Of a stretch of 64,000 nt of DNA, positions 7,589 through 16,198 are shown one piece after another; position 1 is the first letter of the stretch; each line of letters opens with the position of its first letter. The stretch covers positions 1 to 64,000 of the forward strand of contig CAKTYZ010000003.1 of assembly GCA_934635225.1 (NCBI GenBank), read 5' to 3'. The translations under genes and the position numbers were made by a program. Below the pieces are notes generated by a model, which saw only the letters and a list, made by a program, of their open reading frames with translations, had not been told where the DNA came from and searched no databases. Source of the stretch: an uncultured Kiritimatiellota bacterium (lineage in GTDB: Bacteria > Verrucomicrobiota > Kiritimatiellia > RFP12 > UBA1067).

Positions 7589-9559
7589 TCAGACAAGTTC
7601 CCGTGCCTTCGCCAGCACGTTCTCGACCGTGAAGCCAAACTCCTGCGCCAGCACCTTGTAGGGCGCGGACGCGCCGAAATCGTCCTTTGTCACGAACCGC
7701 GTCGTCTTGAAGTCAAGCCGGAAGCGATCCCAACCGAAGCGGGCCCCCGCCTCGACGATGACACGCCGCGTCATGACCTCCGGGATGACATAATCGCGGT
7801 AGGCGCAGCTCTGCGCCAAGAACCGCTCCACGGACGGCATGGAGACCACGCGCACGGACTGGCGGCCGTCGCTCTCGTCCCACATCTTCTGCGCAGCGGC
7901 TATGCAAAGCGAGACTTCACTGCCCGTTGCGATGAAGAGCACCGTGTCTTTCGTCTGCGGACCGGCCTGCCAAATCGAATACGCGCCTTTCGCAACGCCC
8001 GTCGCGCTCGTGCCTTCGAGGACCGGAAGATTCTGCCGCGTCGTCACGATGCAGCTCGGGCCTTTCGCGTTCAAGAGCGTTTCAACCCACGCATACCCCG
8101 TCTCCGTCGCGTCCGCCGGGCGGAAGGTCGTCACGTTCGGAATCGTCCGAATCGCCGCAAGCTGCTCAATCGGCTCATGCGTCGGACCGTCTTCGCCGAC
8201 ATAGAAACTGTCATGCGAAAAGACGAAGATCGAGGGAAGTTTCATGATCGCCGCAAGACGAATCGCCGGGCGACAGTAGTCGGAGAAGACGAAGAACGTC
8301 GCGCCAAACGCGCGGAAGTCCTCATACGCGGTCAGTCCGTTCACGATTGCGGTCATCGCGAGTTCGCGCACGCCCCAGTGGAAGTTTCGCCCCGTGAAAT
8401 CCTCGGACGAGATCCAGCCGCACTTCTTGAGCCCCGTCTTGTTCGAGCCCTCCAGGTCCGCCGAACCGCCGACCAGCGCCGGGAAGGCATCCGCCAACGC
8501 GTTCATGACCGCGCCGTTCGCCGTGCGCGTCGCGATCGGCTGCGCGGGGTCGAACGTCGGCAAGGCCGCAAGAAGGCGCGCGCGAAGTTCGTCAGGCGTC
8601 TCCGGACGCGGTCCGCCCTCCGCCTTGAGCGCGGCCTTCTCGGCCTTGACGTCCTTGTTGCGCCAGTGATGGCAAAGCGCCGTGCGCGCGGCAAAGAGAT
8701 CGTAGACTTCCTGCGGCACGAAGAAGCTCTTCTCGGGATCGAATCCCAGCGCGCGCTTCGTCGCGGCGACTTCGTCCGCCCCGAGCGGCGCACCGTGGCA
8801 ACCGGCAGTCCCGGCCTTCGTGGGCGCGCCCTTGCCGATGACCGTCTTCGCGACGATGAGGACCGGCACATCCGAGATCTTGGCGGCTTTCTGATAGGCG
8901 CGATGAATCTGATCGTAGTCGTGGCCGTCAATCTCGAAGACCTTCCAGCCATACGCCTCGAAGCGCTTCTTCGCATCGTCGCGATTGGTGTCCGTGACAG
9001 GCCCTTCGATCTGGATGTCGTTAAAGTCGTAGATTGCCGTCAGACCGCCGAGTTTCAGCGTGCCGGCAAGGGAGGCCGCCTCGTGGCTGATGCCCTCCTC
9101 CATGTCGCCGTCGCCCATGAAGACCCACGTGTGGTTCGCGCGCTTCTTCATCTTCGCGCCAATCGCCAGGCCAACGGCCATTGCGAAGCCCTGCCCCAGC
9201 GGACCCGTCGTCACCTCGACGCCCGGCATGACGCCGCGTTCGGGGTGCCCCGCGCAGCGCGATCCGAGCTGGCGGAACGTCTGAAGCTCCTCCAGCGTCA
9301 CGTCGCCCATGCCGGAAAGGTGGTTGACCGCGTAAGCGAGAGCGGAGGCGTGACCGCCCGAGAAGACAAGCCGGTCACGATTCTTCCAGCCCGTGTCACG
9401 CGGATCGACGCGCAGATGCCGCAGCCACAAGGTCGTCACGAGATCCGCCATGCCCATCGCCGCGCCAGGATGTCCCGATTTGGCCTTTTCCACCATGTCC
9501 GCACACAGACAGCGGATCGTGTCCGCCGCCAACTTCAACTGTTCATTCGTGATCTTCAT
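7589..9559 (-). CDS. tkt: Transketolase
   Basis: 656 aa, full length. Cytosolic thiamine-diphosphate enzyme moving two-carbon units in the pentose phosphate pathway. Visible: N-terminal transketolase signature around RDRLVFSGGHASALAYAVNH, TPP-binding GDGDMEEGISHEAA followed by YDFNDIQIEG, a central pyrimidine-binding domain (SADLEGSNKT, FRAFGATFFVFSDYCRPAIR) and the C-terminal domain. An AAGGAG site precedes the ATG at 9559, and an extended -10 lies about 40 bases up, inside the end of the preceding gene. Heads a tkt-purB unit. Confidence 0.97.
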   Translation of the reverse strand: MKITNEQLKLAADTIRCLCADMVEKAKSGHPGAAMGMADLVTTLWLRHLRVDPRDTGWKNRDRLVFSGGHASALAYAVNHLSGMGDVTLEELQTFRQLGSRCAGHPERGVMPGVEVTTGPLGQGFAMAVGLAIGAKMKKRANHTWVFMGDGDMEEGISHEAASLAGTLKLGGLTAIYDFNDIQIEGPVTDTNRDDAKKRFEAYGWKVFEIDGHDYDQIHRAYQKAAKISDVPVLIVAKTVIGKGAPTKAGTAGCHGAPLGADEVAATKRALGFDPEKSFFVPQEVYDLFAARTALCHHWRNKDVKAEKAALKAEGGPRPETPDELRARLLAALPTFDPAQPIATRTANGAVMNALADAFPALVGGSADLEGSNKTGLKKCGWISSEDFTGRNFHWGVRELAMTAIVNGLTAYEDFRAFGATFFVFSDYCRPAIRLAAIMKLPSIFVFSHDSFYVGEDGPTHEPIEQLAAIRTIPNVTTFRPADATETGYAWVETLLNAKGPSCIVTTRQNLPVLEGTSATGVAKGAYSIWQAGPQTKDTVLFIATGSEVSLCIAAAQKMWDESDGRQSVRVVSMPSVERFLAQSCAYRDYVIPEVMTRRVIVEAGARFGWDRFRLDFKTTRFVTKDDFGASAPYKVLAQEFGFTVENVLAKARELV

Positions 9560-9583
9560 CGCCTTGTGTCTCCTTGGTTCAAC

Positions 9584-10117
9584 TCAATGTTTGCTATTAT
9601 ACCATAAATGACCGAGAATCCGCTTCACGTCACGGGCGAAATCCTTGTCGTTCGTGCGAACCGCGATGCGGTCCGAAAGACCAAGATAGGCCGCCATGCG
9701 AACAAATGCGGTTATGAGCCGGTCCGCCCGGTGTTCGCCAGTCCCGCCCGTGTAGGAGATCCGCAGTCTCCCATCCTGTTGCACGCGCTCGTCCGGGCCG
9801 TCAAACACGATCCAGATGCGCCGGCTGCCCGTCTCCGCCAGCCGTGCCTTCGCCTGCCCAACCAGAGCCGCGCGGTTCTCGGCCTCTTTCTGAGCGCCAA
9901 GGATCAGGTTCCAGCCGTCCCAGATCTCGAGCCGACCTTCAGGCGGAAGATTCTGCAGGTCAGACGCCGCAAGAAGCGCAAAGTCGAAATGACTCCGCAA
10001 CGCGGCGTTCTCCTCGCGCAGCGCCGCGTTTTCGGCCTTCACCGTCGCCAGCTCGGACTGAAGTTCGCGGACATGCGCGACACGCGAACCGAGAATAAGG
10101 TCTTGTGCGTTCATCAT
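9584..10117 (-). CDS. YacP-like NYN-domain protein (putative ribonuclease) with coiled coil
   Basis: 177 aa from the ATG at 10117 (a second ATG follows at 10114). Residues about 15-50 form a coiled coil (ELQSELATVKAENAALREEN). The rest matches the NYN/YacP PIN-like fold: WDGWNLILGA as the first acidic strand, IWIVFDGPDE, a GEHRADRLITAF acidic helix and VRTNDKDFARDV. In Bacillus, YacP/Rae1 is a ribosome-associated endoribonuclease. The position next to rpmB and rpsA fits a link to translation, but activity here is inferred. No clear ribosome-binding site; a strong hairpin separates it from rpmB. Confidence 0.62.
   Translation of the reverse strand: MMNAQDLILGSRVAHVRELQSELATVKAENAALREENAALRSHFDFALLAASDLQNLPPEGRLEIWDGWNLILGAQKEAENRAALVGQAKARLAETGSRRIWIVFDGPDERVQQDGRLRISYTGGTGEHRADRLITAFVRMAAYLGLSDRIAVRTNDKDFARDVKRILGHLWYNSKH
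9596..9604 (-). promoter_or_regulatory. Extended -10 promoter of tkt
   Basis: Minus strand TGG-TATAAT about 37 bases before the tkt ATG, overlapping the 3' end of the NYN gene. No good -35 is visible, consistent with an extended -10 promoter. Confidence 0.6.
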
Positions 10118-10124
10118 GAGAAGC

Positions 10125-10154
10125 AACGGCCCCGGAGAGGATTCCGAGGCCGTT
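10125..10154 (-). terminator. Hairpin after rpmB
   Basis: Eleven-pair GC-rich stem (AACGGCCTCGG against CCGGGGCCGTT, one G-T pair) with an eight-base loop, between the rpmB stop and the NYN gene start. Only a weak T-rich stretch follows, so it may attenuate rather than end transcription. Confidence 0.45.
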
Positions 10155-10179
10155 GTTCGTTCGCGGATGACGACAGGCC

Positions 10180-10410
10180 TCAGGCCTTCGTCACCTTGCC
10201 CGCCTTCAGGCAACGCGCACAAACGCACATGCGCTTCGTGTTGCCCTTGCCGTCGGTCGTGCGGACCATGCGGAGGTTCGGCAGGAAGCGGCGCTTCGTG
10301 ATGCCGGTCGTGTGGAGACCGATGCCGCCCTTGTACTTCGGGGAGCCCTTGCGGACGACGACGTTGCCGACCGACGGACCCTTACCGCAAATATCACAAA
10401 CTCTGGACAT
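10180..10410 (-). CDS. rpmB: 50S ribosomal protein L28
   Basis: 76 aa, normal length. Starts MSRVCDICGKGPSVGN and has the RRFLPNLRMVRT core. It carries two cysteine pairs (CDIC near the start, CARC near the end, with CVC just before), the zinc-binding form of L28. AAAGGAACA precedes the ATG. It lies 27 bases downstream of rpsA and is probably co-transcribed with it. Confidence 0.95.
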   Translation of the reverse strand: MSRVCDICGKGPSVGNVVVRKGSPKYKGGIGLHTTGITKRRFLPNLRMVRTTDGKGNTKRMCVCARCLKAGKVTKA

Positions 10411-10437
10411 TTTCGTGTTCCTTTCGTTTGAAGTTGA

Positions 10438-12189
10438 TTAATTGCCGGGCTGCCATTCGACGTTCGCGAAGGCATTGTCGAACGCGGCGGAAAGACCGCC
10501 GAGGTTCTCGCTACCCGCGCTCGTCGTGGAGACGGGCGTCTTCTCCTCGCCTGTGGCCTCGGCCTCAAGCGCCTTGATCTCGTCGTCCGTCATGCTCATC
10601 GCGCGAATCGACAGGCCGATGCGGCGCTCGCCGCGATCAACCTTGACGACGCGAGCCTCGACCTCCTGACCGACGTCGAGCGCGTCCTTGACCTTCTCGA
10701 TGCGCTGGTCGGAGATCTGCGAGATGTGGACGAGACCGTCCACGCCGTCTTCCAGCTCGACGAACGCGCCGAACGAGGCGATCTTCGAGACCTTGCCCTT
10801 GACGGTCGAGCCGACAGGGAACTTCTGGGCGATTTCGTCCCACGGATCCTGCATCGCCGCCTTGAGGCTGAGCGAAATGCGCTGCTCCTTGGCGTTGACG
10901 TCGAGAACGACCGCCTCGACCTCCTGCCCCTTCTGCAGACATTCCGACGGGTGGTTGATCTTGCGCGTCCAGCTCATGTCGCTGACGTGGATCATGCCGT
11001 CGATGCCCTCCTCGAGCTCGACAAACGCGCCGTACGCCGTGAAGTTGCGGACCTTGCCCTTGACCTTCGAGCCGACCGGATAGCGCTCCTGAACCGTGTC
11101 CCACGGATTGTCCTGGGTCTGACGGATGCCAAGGGCGATCTTCTGGTTCTCGACATCAACCGAAAGGACGACGACCTGAACCTCGTCACCGACGGAAAGC
11201 ATGTCGGACGCACGCGCGACGCGCTTCGTCCAGCTGAACTCGGAGATGTGGACGAGACCCTCGATGCCGGGGGCGATCTCGACGAACGCACCGTAGGCGG
11301 CGAGGTTGACGACCTTGCCCGAAACGCGCGAACCGACCGGGAACTGCTCCTGGATCGTGTCCCACGGATTCGCCGTCGTCTGCTTGAGGCCAAGCGAGAT
11401 GCGCTCGCGGTCGCGGTCCACGTCGAGGACCATGACGTCAAGCTCCTGACCGACCTTGAGAACTTCGCTCGGGTGCTTGACGCGACCCCAGCTCATGTCG
11501 GTGATGTGGAGGAGGCCGTCGATGCCGTCAAGGTCAATGAACGCGCCGAAATCGGTGATGTTCTTCACGCGGCCCTTGCGGACTTCGCCCTTCTGGAGGC
11601 TCGCGAGCAGCTCGGCCTTCTTCTCGGCCATCGTGCCCTCGATGAGTTCACGGCGCGAGACGATGAGGTTGCGGCGCTCGTTGGAAATCTTGATGACCTT
11701 GAACTCGTAGGTCTGGCCCACGTAAGGTTCGAGATCGCGAACCGGCGTGACCTCGACCTGGGAACCGGGAAGGAACGCCTCGACATCGTCGATCTGGACG
11801 AGGAGACCGCCACGGACGGCGCTCTTGATCGTGCCGGTGACCACGCAGCCCTCGACGTAGCGCTCAAGGATCTTCTCCCAGCGAATCTTGTCATCCGCAC
11901 GCTTCTTCGAGATCTCGACCATGCCCGTCTTGTCATCTTCAAGCTTGACGAGCATGACGGTGACCTTGTCGCCGACCTTGACGTCGGCACCCTCGCCGAA
12001 CTCGTCGAGACCGACCACGCCGACCGACTTGTAGCCGATGTCGACGAAAACATCATCACCCTTGATTGCGCTGACGGTACCCTCAATGAGGCTGCCGCCC
12101 TTGTACTTGGAATCCTGACCCGCCTGGGTAAGGACATCAGCCATCGCTGCAGACTTCGCCGCAGGAGGCGTAGGCTTTCTAATCGCCAT
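10438..12189 (-). CDS. rpsA: 30S ribosomal protein S1
   Basis: 583 aa with six S1/OB-fold repeats spanning about residues 30-530. The later repeats show the standard pattern (RVKNITDFGAFIDLDGIDGL, LVHISEFSW, DPWDEIAQKFPVGSTVKGKV). S1 binds mRNA leaders on the small subunit. The ATG at 12189 is preceded by an A-rich leader without a ribosome-binding site (CAAACAAACGAATA), unlike almost every other gene in the window. Weak-site rpsA leaders are known to be used for self-regulation in enterobacteria; that is an analogy only. An extended -10 lies about 75 bases upstream. Confidence 0.96.
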   Translation of the reverse strand: MAIRKPTPPAAKSAAMADVLTQAGQDSKYKGGSLIEGTVSAIKGDDVFVDIGYKSVGVVGLDEFGEGADVKVGDKVTVMLVKLEDDKTGMVEISKKRADDKIRWEKILERYVEGCVVTGTIKSAVRGGLLVQIDDVEAFLPGSQVEVTPVRDLEPYVGQTYEFKVIKISNERRNLIVSRRELIEGTMAEKKAELLASLQKGEVRKGRVKNITDFGAFIDLDGIDGLLHITDMSWGRVKHPSEVLKVGQELDVMVLDVDRDRERISLGLKQTTANPWDTIQEQFPVGSRVSGKVVNLAAYGAFVEIAPGIEGLVHISEFSWTKRVARASDMLSVGDEVQVVVLSVDVENQKIALGIRQTQDNPWDTVQERYPVGSKVKGKVRNFTAYGAFVELEEGIDGMIHVSDMSWTRKINHPSECLQKGQEVEAVVLDVNAKEQRISLSLKAAMQDPWDEIAQKFPVGSTVKGKVSKIASFGAFVELEDGVDGLVHISQISDQRIEKVKDALDVGQEVEARVVKVDRGERRIGLSIRAMSMTDDEIKALEAEATGEEKTPVSTTSAGSENLGGLSAAFDNAFANVEWQPGN

Positions 12190-12264
12190 TATTCGTTTGT
12201 TTGCGTTTGTTTATGATCACGGTTTTCTGCCGTGTCCGCCCCGTCTTTGGGCACGGATTTGCGT

Positions 12265-12273
12265 ATTATACCA
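12265..12273 (-). promoter_or_regulatory. Extended -10 promoter of rpsA-rpmB
   Basis: Minus strand TGG-TATAAT, with no -35 match at the usual distance. It would give a leader of about 70 bases for rpsA. Confidence 0.62.
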
Positions 12274-12354
12274 AATTCGCGTCTCTCCCCGCAATGGGGG
12301 CGCCCTCCCAAAATGGTAATATCTAACGGGTCAGCAAAGAAGAGAGACTGGCCA

Positions 12355-12366
12355 GGGGGGGGGGGG
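12355..12366. repeat. Homopolymer tract, 12 G
   Basis: Uninterrupted run of 12 G on the plus strand in the rpsA upstream region, about 50 bases from the 23-bp repeat array. Confidence 0.9.
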
Positions 12367-12417
12367 CAACGTCACCCCATAGATGCCGGGAACGGCCTGG
12401 AACGGATGCGTTAACCG

Positions 12418-12473
12418 ATGCGGATGGAAGAGGTGTCTCCATGCGGATGGAAGAACCGCCTCCATGCGGATGG
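12418..12473. repeat. Three copies of ATGCGGATGG at exactly 23-bp spacing
   Basis: Copies begin at 12418, 12441 and 12464. The bases between are partly conserved (AAGA after the motif, CC before it). A second three-copy array with the same 23-bp period, core ATGCGCATGG, lies at 51809-51864. This looks like a small dispersed element or a binding-site array. Confidence 0.8.
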
Positions 12474-12556
12474 GCCGTGGGGGCCGGGTCACAAACGGCG
12501 TCAAGTCATGTCGGAAAACCGATTTCCAACTGTTTTTAGGTTTAGTGACAAAACTG

Positions 12557-14092
12557 TCACTTCGAGAGGTCAAGGCGAAAGGCACCGAGCGGCAAGGACG
12601 TCTCGGCGTGCAGCGCCCCGTACCACGGCGCGGAATGAAGATAGCGCACGCCTGTCGGTTGCGGCACGTCGGGGCTTGCGACGACGAGACGGCTTTCGCC
12701 GATGAATCCCGTCTGCACGACTTCGCCCGTCTTCGGGTTCTTCCAGAGCCCCATGTTCGTCAGCTCCGCCTTGTGCCAGCGTCCGTCCGCGTCCCGAAGT
12801 TCGAACCCCGTCGCCATCGAACGGTCATCGTTGTAGACGTACCAGCTCTTCACGTGGGAGAAGGACATCTCGACCCGGCCGCCGTCCAGCTGCCGCCAAC
12901 CCGTCGGCTTCGGTGCGTCGGCGACGAGATCCTTGTATCCATAGTTCCGCTGCAGGGCGAGGGCGGCGAGTCGCCGTCCGACAGGCCCTTTCACATTCGG
13001 GTGGATGTCTTTCAGATTGCCGAGGTCGTTGACGACCGCCATCCCGGCGTTCGGCTCCTCGTCCGCGAACTTCGCCTGCGCCTCCTGAAGCGCGGCGATG
13101 CCGGGATCGCCCCACGGCGGAATCTGGACGAACAGGAAGGAGAGCGACGGATTCTCGAACGCCGCCTTCCAGCCGTCATAGAGCGCGTGCATACGGGAGG
13201 CGTAGCGGCCCGGCTCGGTTGAGTTCTGCTCGCCCTGGTACCAGATCGCGCCGCGCAGGGCCATCGGCACGAGCGGCGACAGCATGGAATTCCAGAGGAC
13301 GGTCGGCTGGTTCGCGGACTCGCTGAAGGGCCAGCGCCGGAGCTTCGGATCGATTTCCTCCATGACCGGGAAGTCCAGAAGATCCTTCAGGTCGGGGCGC
13401 GTCGCGAGCCCCGCACGCGGCGTCCAGGCGTCAATGTTGCTGGCGCCCTTGACAGCAACGACGATCCCGACAGGAATGTCAAGCGTCGCATAGAGTTCAA
13501 GCGCAAAGTAGTAGGCGACGGCCGAAAGGCCCTTGCGCGAGCCCATGACGACATTGCCGCGATCAATCGGCTGCCAACGGGCCGGGCGTTCCCAACGCGT
13601 CCGAGGGCGAACGGCATGGCGTTCAGTCGAGACCTCGCAGAAGCGCACGAACGGACGGCTCACATACTGCACGAGCAGACCGCCCTCACGATCACGAAAG
13701 CGCATGTTCGTGGCGTTCCAGATGGCGCACTCCATGTTGCTCTGGCCGGACGCAAGCCAGACCTCGCCGACAAGAACATCCCGCAGGACGCGCCGTTCGC
13801 CACCAGCAGAGACGACAAGCTCGCGCCCTTCCTTCGAGGCGACAAGCGGCGGCAAGTCGGCGCGCCATTTCCCTTCGGCATCCGCTCGCGCCGCCACGCG
13901 TGACCCGGCAAAGACGACAGAGACCTTCTCGCCGGGTGCCGCACGTCCCCACACCGGGACGGGCCGTCCCCGTTGCAACACCATGCCGTCCGCAAACGGG
14001 GCGCCCAGTTCAAGAGCCCTCGCCGATTCCGCCGCCAAGGCGGATGCGTGAATGGACAACCCCACCACGCCCACCAGCAACCAGTTCTTCAT
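12557..14092 (-). CDS. Sialate O-acetylesterase family protein (first copy)
   Basis: 511 aa with signal peptide (MKNWLLVGVVGLSIHASALA). Removes O-acetyl groups, typically from sialic acids, so that sialidases can act; some relatives act on other acetylated sugars. The SGNH-type nucleophile block is WLASGQSNM with Ser near 118. The second block is RGAIWYQGEQNS, and the Asp-His dyad is in DIHPNVKGPVGRR. Start taken at 14092, 16 bases after the upstream beta-helix gene. Third gene of a likely GH2-like / beta-helix / esterase operon. Periplasmic or secreted. Confidence 0.87.
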   Translation of the reverse strand: MKNWLLVGVVGLSIHASALAAESARALELGAPFADGMVLQRGRPVPVWGRAAPGEKVSVVFAGSRVAARADAEGKWRADLPPLVASKEGRELVVSAGGERRVLRDVLVGEVWLASGQSNMECAIWNATNMRFRDREGGLLVQYVSRPFVRFCEVSTERHAVRPRTRWERPARWQPIDRGNVVMGSRKGLSAVAYYFALELYATLDIPVGIVVAVKGASNIDAWTPRAGLATRPDLKDLLDFPVMEEIDPKLRRWPFSESANQPTVLWNSMLSPLVPMALRGAIWYQGEQNSTEPGRYASRMHALYDGWKAAFENPSLSFLFVQIPPWGDPGIAALQEAQAKFADEEPNAGMAVVNDLGNLKDIHPNVKGPVGRRLAALALQRNYGYKDLVADAPKPTGWRQLDGGRVEMSFSHVKSWYVYNDDRSMATGFELRDADGRWHKAELTNMGLWKNPKTGEVVQTGFIGESRLVVASPDVPQPTGVRYLHSAPWYGALHAETSLPLGAFRLDLSK

Positions 14093-14108
14093 TTTTTTCC
14101 TTTTTGTC

Positions 14109-16169
14109 CTATCGGATGACGATCGCCAAGCCGGCCCTTGACGCGGCAAACGTGAGACGCTTGCGGTCGGCCGACAGGTGCAGCCTGCAGCGTTCGGGCA
14201 GGGCCTTGCGCCACTCGGCCAGCGTCGCGTCCGAGATCTCAATCTCCGTCTCGTCGTTCCGCACGAGTTCGCACCGATGGTTCTTCGACTCGGGCAGGAG
14301 ACCGACGTTCTCAAAGCGAACCTTCGTGCCGTCCGCAAAGCGCCACTTCCCCATGCCGACGCCATGCAGCGGCGCCTTCTCGCAGACGCCATCCGCAAAG
14401 TCGAAGACGACCTCGCCCGCCGACAGGACGTTGCCAGTTCCGTCGACCCTGATCTCAGGCGACGTCCCCTTGAGGACCAGCTTGTTCTGCGTCTGGCTGT
14501 GCGCCAGCGCGAAGTAGCCCACCTCAATCGTGCCGTTCGAGACGATGAGCGTGTTGCCGGACGAGCCGTTCACGCCAACCTGCAGATGGTTTACGCTCAA
14601 CTCGCCGCCCAGCACCTCAAGTCGCCCGTCACGTCCGCCGACCGCTTCGGTGTTTGCGGCGTAGCCCAGATAGACATAGCCGTAGCGCGTTTCGGAATCC
14701 TCCAGACGCTGTCCGAGAAGCCTGCCGCCCGGCAGGATGCGCAGGACGTTCCCCGTACAGTTTGTGAAGCCGACGTAGACGGTCTGATTTCCATTGCCGA
14801 CCGTCATCGTCGCGTTCGCGACCTCGCACAGGTTCGAGGACCCTTCGTAGCCGATCCAGAGCCCCGATCCGTTTTCGGCGACCACGCCACCGTCAACGAC
14901 ACGCAGGACATTTCCGCAAGACGCGGCCTTCGCACCGAGGCGAATGGGGCCGACGCTGTCAAAGCGACCGCCCGACGTCACCTCAAGACAGTTCGAAGAG
15001 GACATGTTGCCGATCAGCGTCGAATACCAGGTCGTGTTCGAGACGATGCCGCCGTCTTCAATCAGCACACGCGAGCCGCCATTGGCCGCATTGCCCTGAA
15101 CGGCATTCGCATTGCTCTTATCCCAGAAATCGCCAATGGTCAGCGCCTCGTCCGAGTAGTTCATGCCGCCGCAGACGAGCACGCCGCCAGACGTGACGTG
15201 CAGAAGGTTCGAGACGCTGGCGACGGCATTGCCCTGGTCGTCCACGCTCGTTGACGTCCGCCCGCCGAGATTGACGCCGCGCAAGAATTCGGCCCGCCCG
15301 CCGTTCGAGACCGTCAGCGACGCCTCGCCGAACCTCTTCGTGCCGACATAGGCCGTCACGGCCGACATCGTGCTGCCCGGCCCGTCCACGACGACCTTCG
15401 CGCGGATGCCGTTCATGAACAGCGGACCGTTCTCAATCGTGAACGTGCCGCCTTCATGGATGCCGAGCCAGGCGTCTTGCCCGCCCTCCGTCGTGACATT
15501 CCATCCATTCCGAACCGTGAACGTCGCGTTGCTGACGGTCGTTCGCGTCCGGTCATTGCCGAAGAACGAGCAAACTTCCGTGTTCGTGAGCGCCGAGCCA
15601 TTCAGCACGTTGACCGTCATGTCTTTCGGATTTCCGTTTCCGAAGCTGAGCTGGCCAACGAACGTCGCGCCATCGTCCATCTCGAACGTGCCGAAGTTCG
15701 AGTTGTAGGACAACATGAAGCGTCCGTTGGCTTTGAAATGCGTGTCCTTCCCCTTGAGGCGGAAGACGTTGCGCTGCTTTCGTACGCCCCAGTTTGACGA
15801 GGAAAGCGGGACGAAATCCTTTCCGCTGGTGGACTCATACGTTCCCGACAGGAACTCGACCGTCGCGTTGTTCGCGTCGCAGAAGTAGTTCGAGCCGAAT
15901 GTGAGCGCGCGGTCCCTGCCGATGTCGAACGTCAGGCGGATGCCGTCTTTGTTCACCGTGACGACATCCGCAAACGTTCCGTCCGCCGCGAGGGTCAGTC
16001 CCTCGGCGTCCGTCTTGAACCAATGGCCGTCTGCGGACGTTTCCGTCCAGTTCGCCGCATCCGCGAGGTCAAGGCCGGCGGCGCCTGACCATTCCCGCCC
16101 CGCCGTCGCGGACGTGACGCACAGCGCCGCCGAGGCGGCACAGAGAAACGAAATCGAGTTCCTTTTCAT
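14109..16169 (-). CDS. Large secreted beta-helix repeat protein (first full copy)
   Basis: 686 aa. Signal peptide MKRNSISFLCAASAALCVTS, then REWSGAAGLDLADAANW. The body is made of about 25-45-residue units rich in Gly, Asn and Ser with phrases such as NVLRVVDGGVV, SNLCEVANATMTVGNG and NTLIVSNGTIEVG, as expected of a right-handed beta-helix. The C-terminal 60 residues (ending GLAIVIR) resemble those of the protein at 35814 (ending AFLMILR): ISxxTL, a basic helix, LSxDRR, then a hydrophobic IR terminus. It has no PEP-CTERM motif or autotransporter barrel that I can see. Sits between a GH2-like enzyme and an esterase, so adhesion to or presentation of glycan is plausible but unproven. Confidence 0.7.
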   Translation of the reverse strand: MKRNSISFLCAASAALCVTSATAGREWSGAAGLDLADAANWTETSADGHWFKTDAEGLTLAADGTFADVVTVNKDGIRLTFDIGRDRALTFGSNYFCDANNATVEFLSGTYESTSGKDFVPLSSSNWGVRKQRNVFRLKGKDTHFKANGRFMLSYNSNFGTFEMDDGATFVGQLSFGNGNPKDMTVNVLNGSALTNTEVCSFFGNDRTRTTVSNATFTVRNGWNVTTEGGQDAWLGIHEGGTFTIENGPLFMNGIRAKVVVDGPGSTMSAVTAYVGTKRFGEASLTVSNGGRAEFLRGVNLGGRTSTSVDDQGNAVASVSNLLHVTSGGVLVCGGMNYSDEALTIGDFWDKSNANAVQGNAANGGSRVLIEDGGIVSNTTWYSTLIGNMSSSNCLEVTSGGRFDSVGPIRLGAKAASCGNVLRVVDGGVVAENGSGLWIGYEGSSNLCEVANATMTVGNGNQTVYVGFTNCTGNVLRILPGGRLLGQRLEDSETRYGYVYLGYAANTEAVGGRDGRLEVLGGELSVNHLQVGVNGSSGNTLIVSNGTIEVGYFALAHSQTQNKLVLKGTSPEIRVDGTGNVLSAGEVVFDFADGVCEKAPLHGVGMGKWRFADGTKVRFENVGLLPESKNHRCELVRNDETEIEISDATLAEWRKALPERCRLHLSADRKRLTFAASRAGLAIVIR

Positions 16170-16198
16170 TGTCTGATCCTTTCCTTGTCTGATGTGAT

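Larger units (their letters stand above)
12190..12556. other. Intergenic region with poly-G tract, 23-bp repeats and rpsA promoter
   Basis: 367 bases without a credible gene. From left to right it holds the rpsA leader and extended -10, a GC-rich imperfect hairpin, a run of 12 G, and three copies of a motif at a 23-bp period. Short reading frames here are not supported by a start site or by similarity I recognise. Confidence 0.7.

Noticed and set aside
12418..12473. CRISPR-like array
   Set aside because: Only three units with a ten-base core and partly conserved spacers; too short for a CRISPR repeat, and no cas genes are present.
12331..12585. Minus-strand 84-codon ORF across the rpsA upstream region
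   Set aside because: It overlaps the end of the esterase gene, its sequence is made of the repeat array and the homopolymer, and it has no ribosome-binding site.
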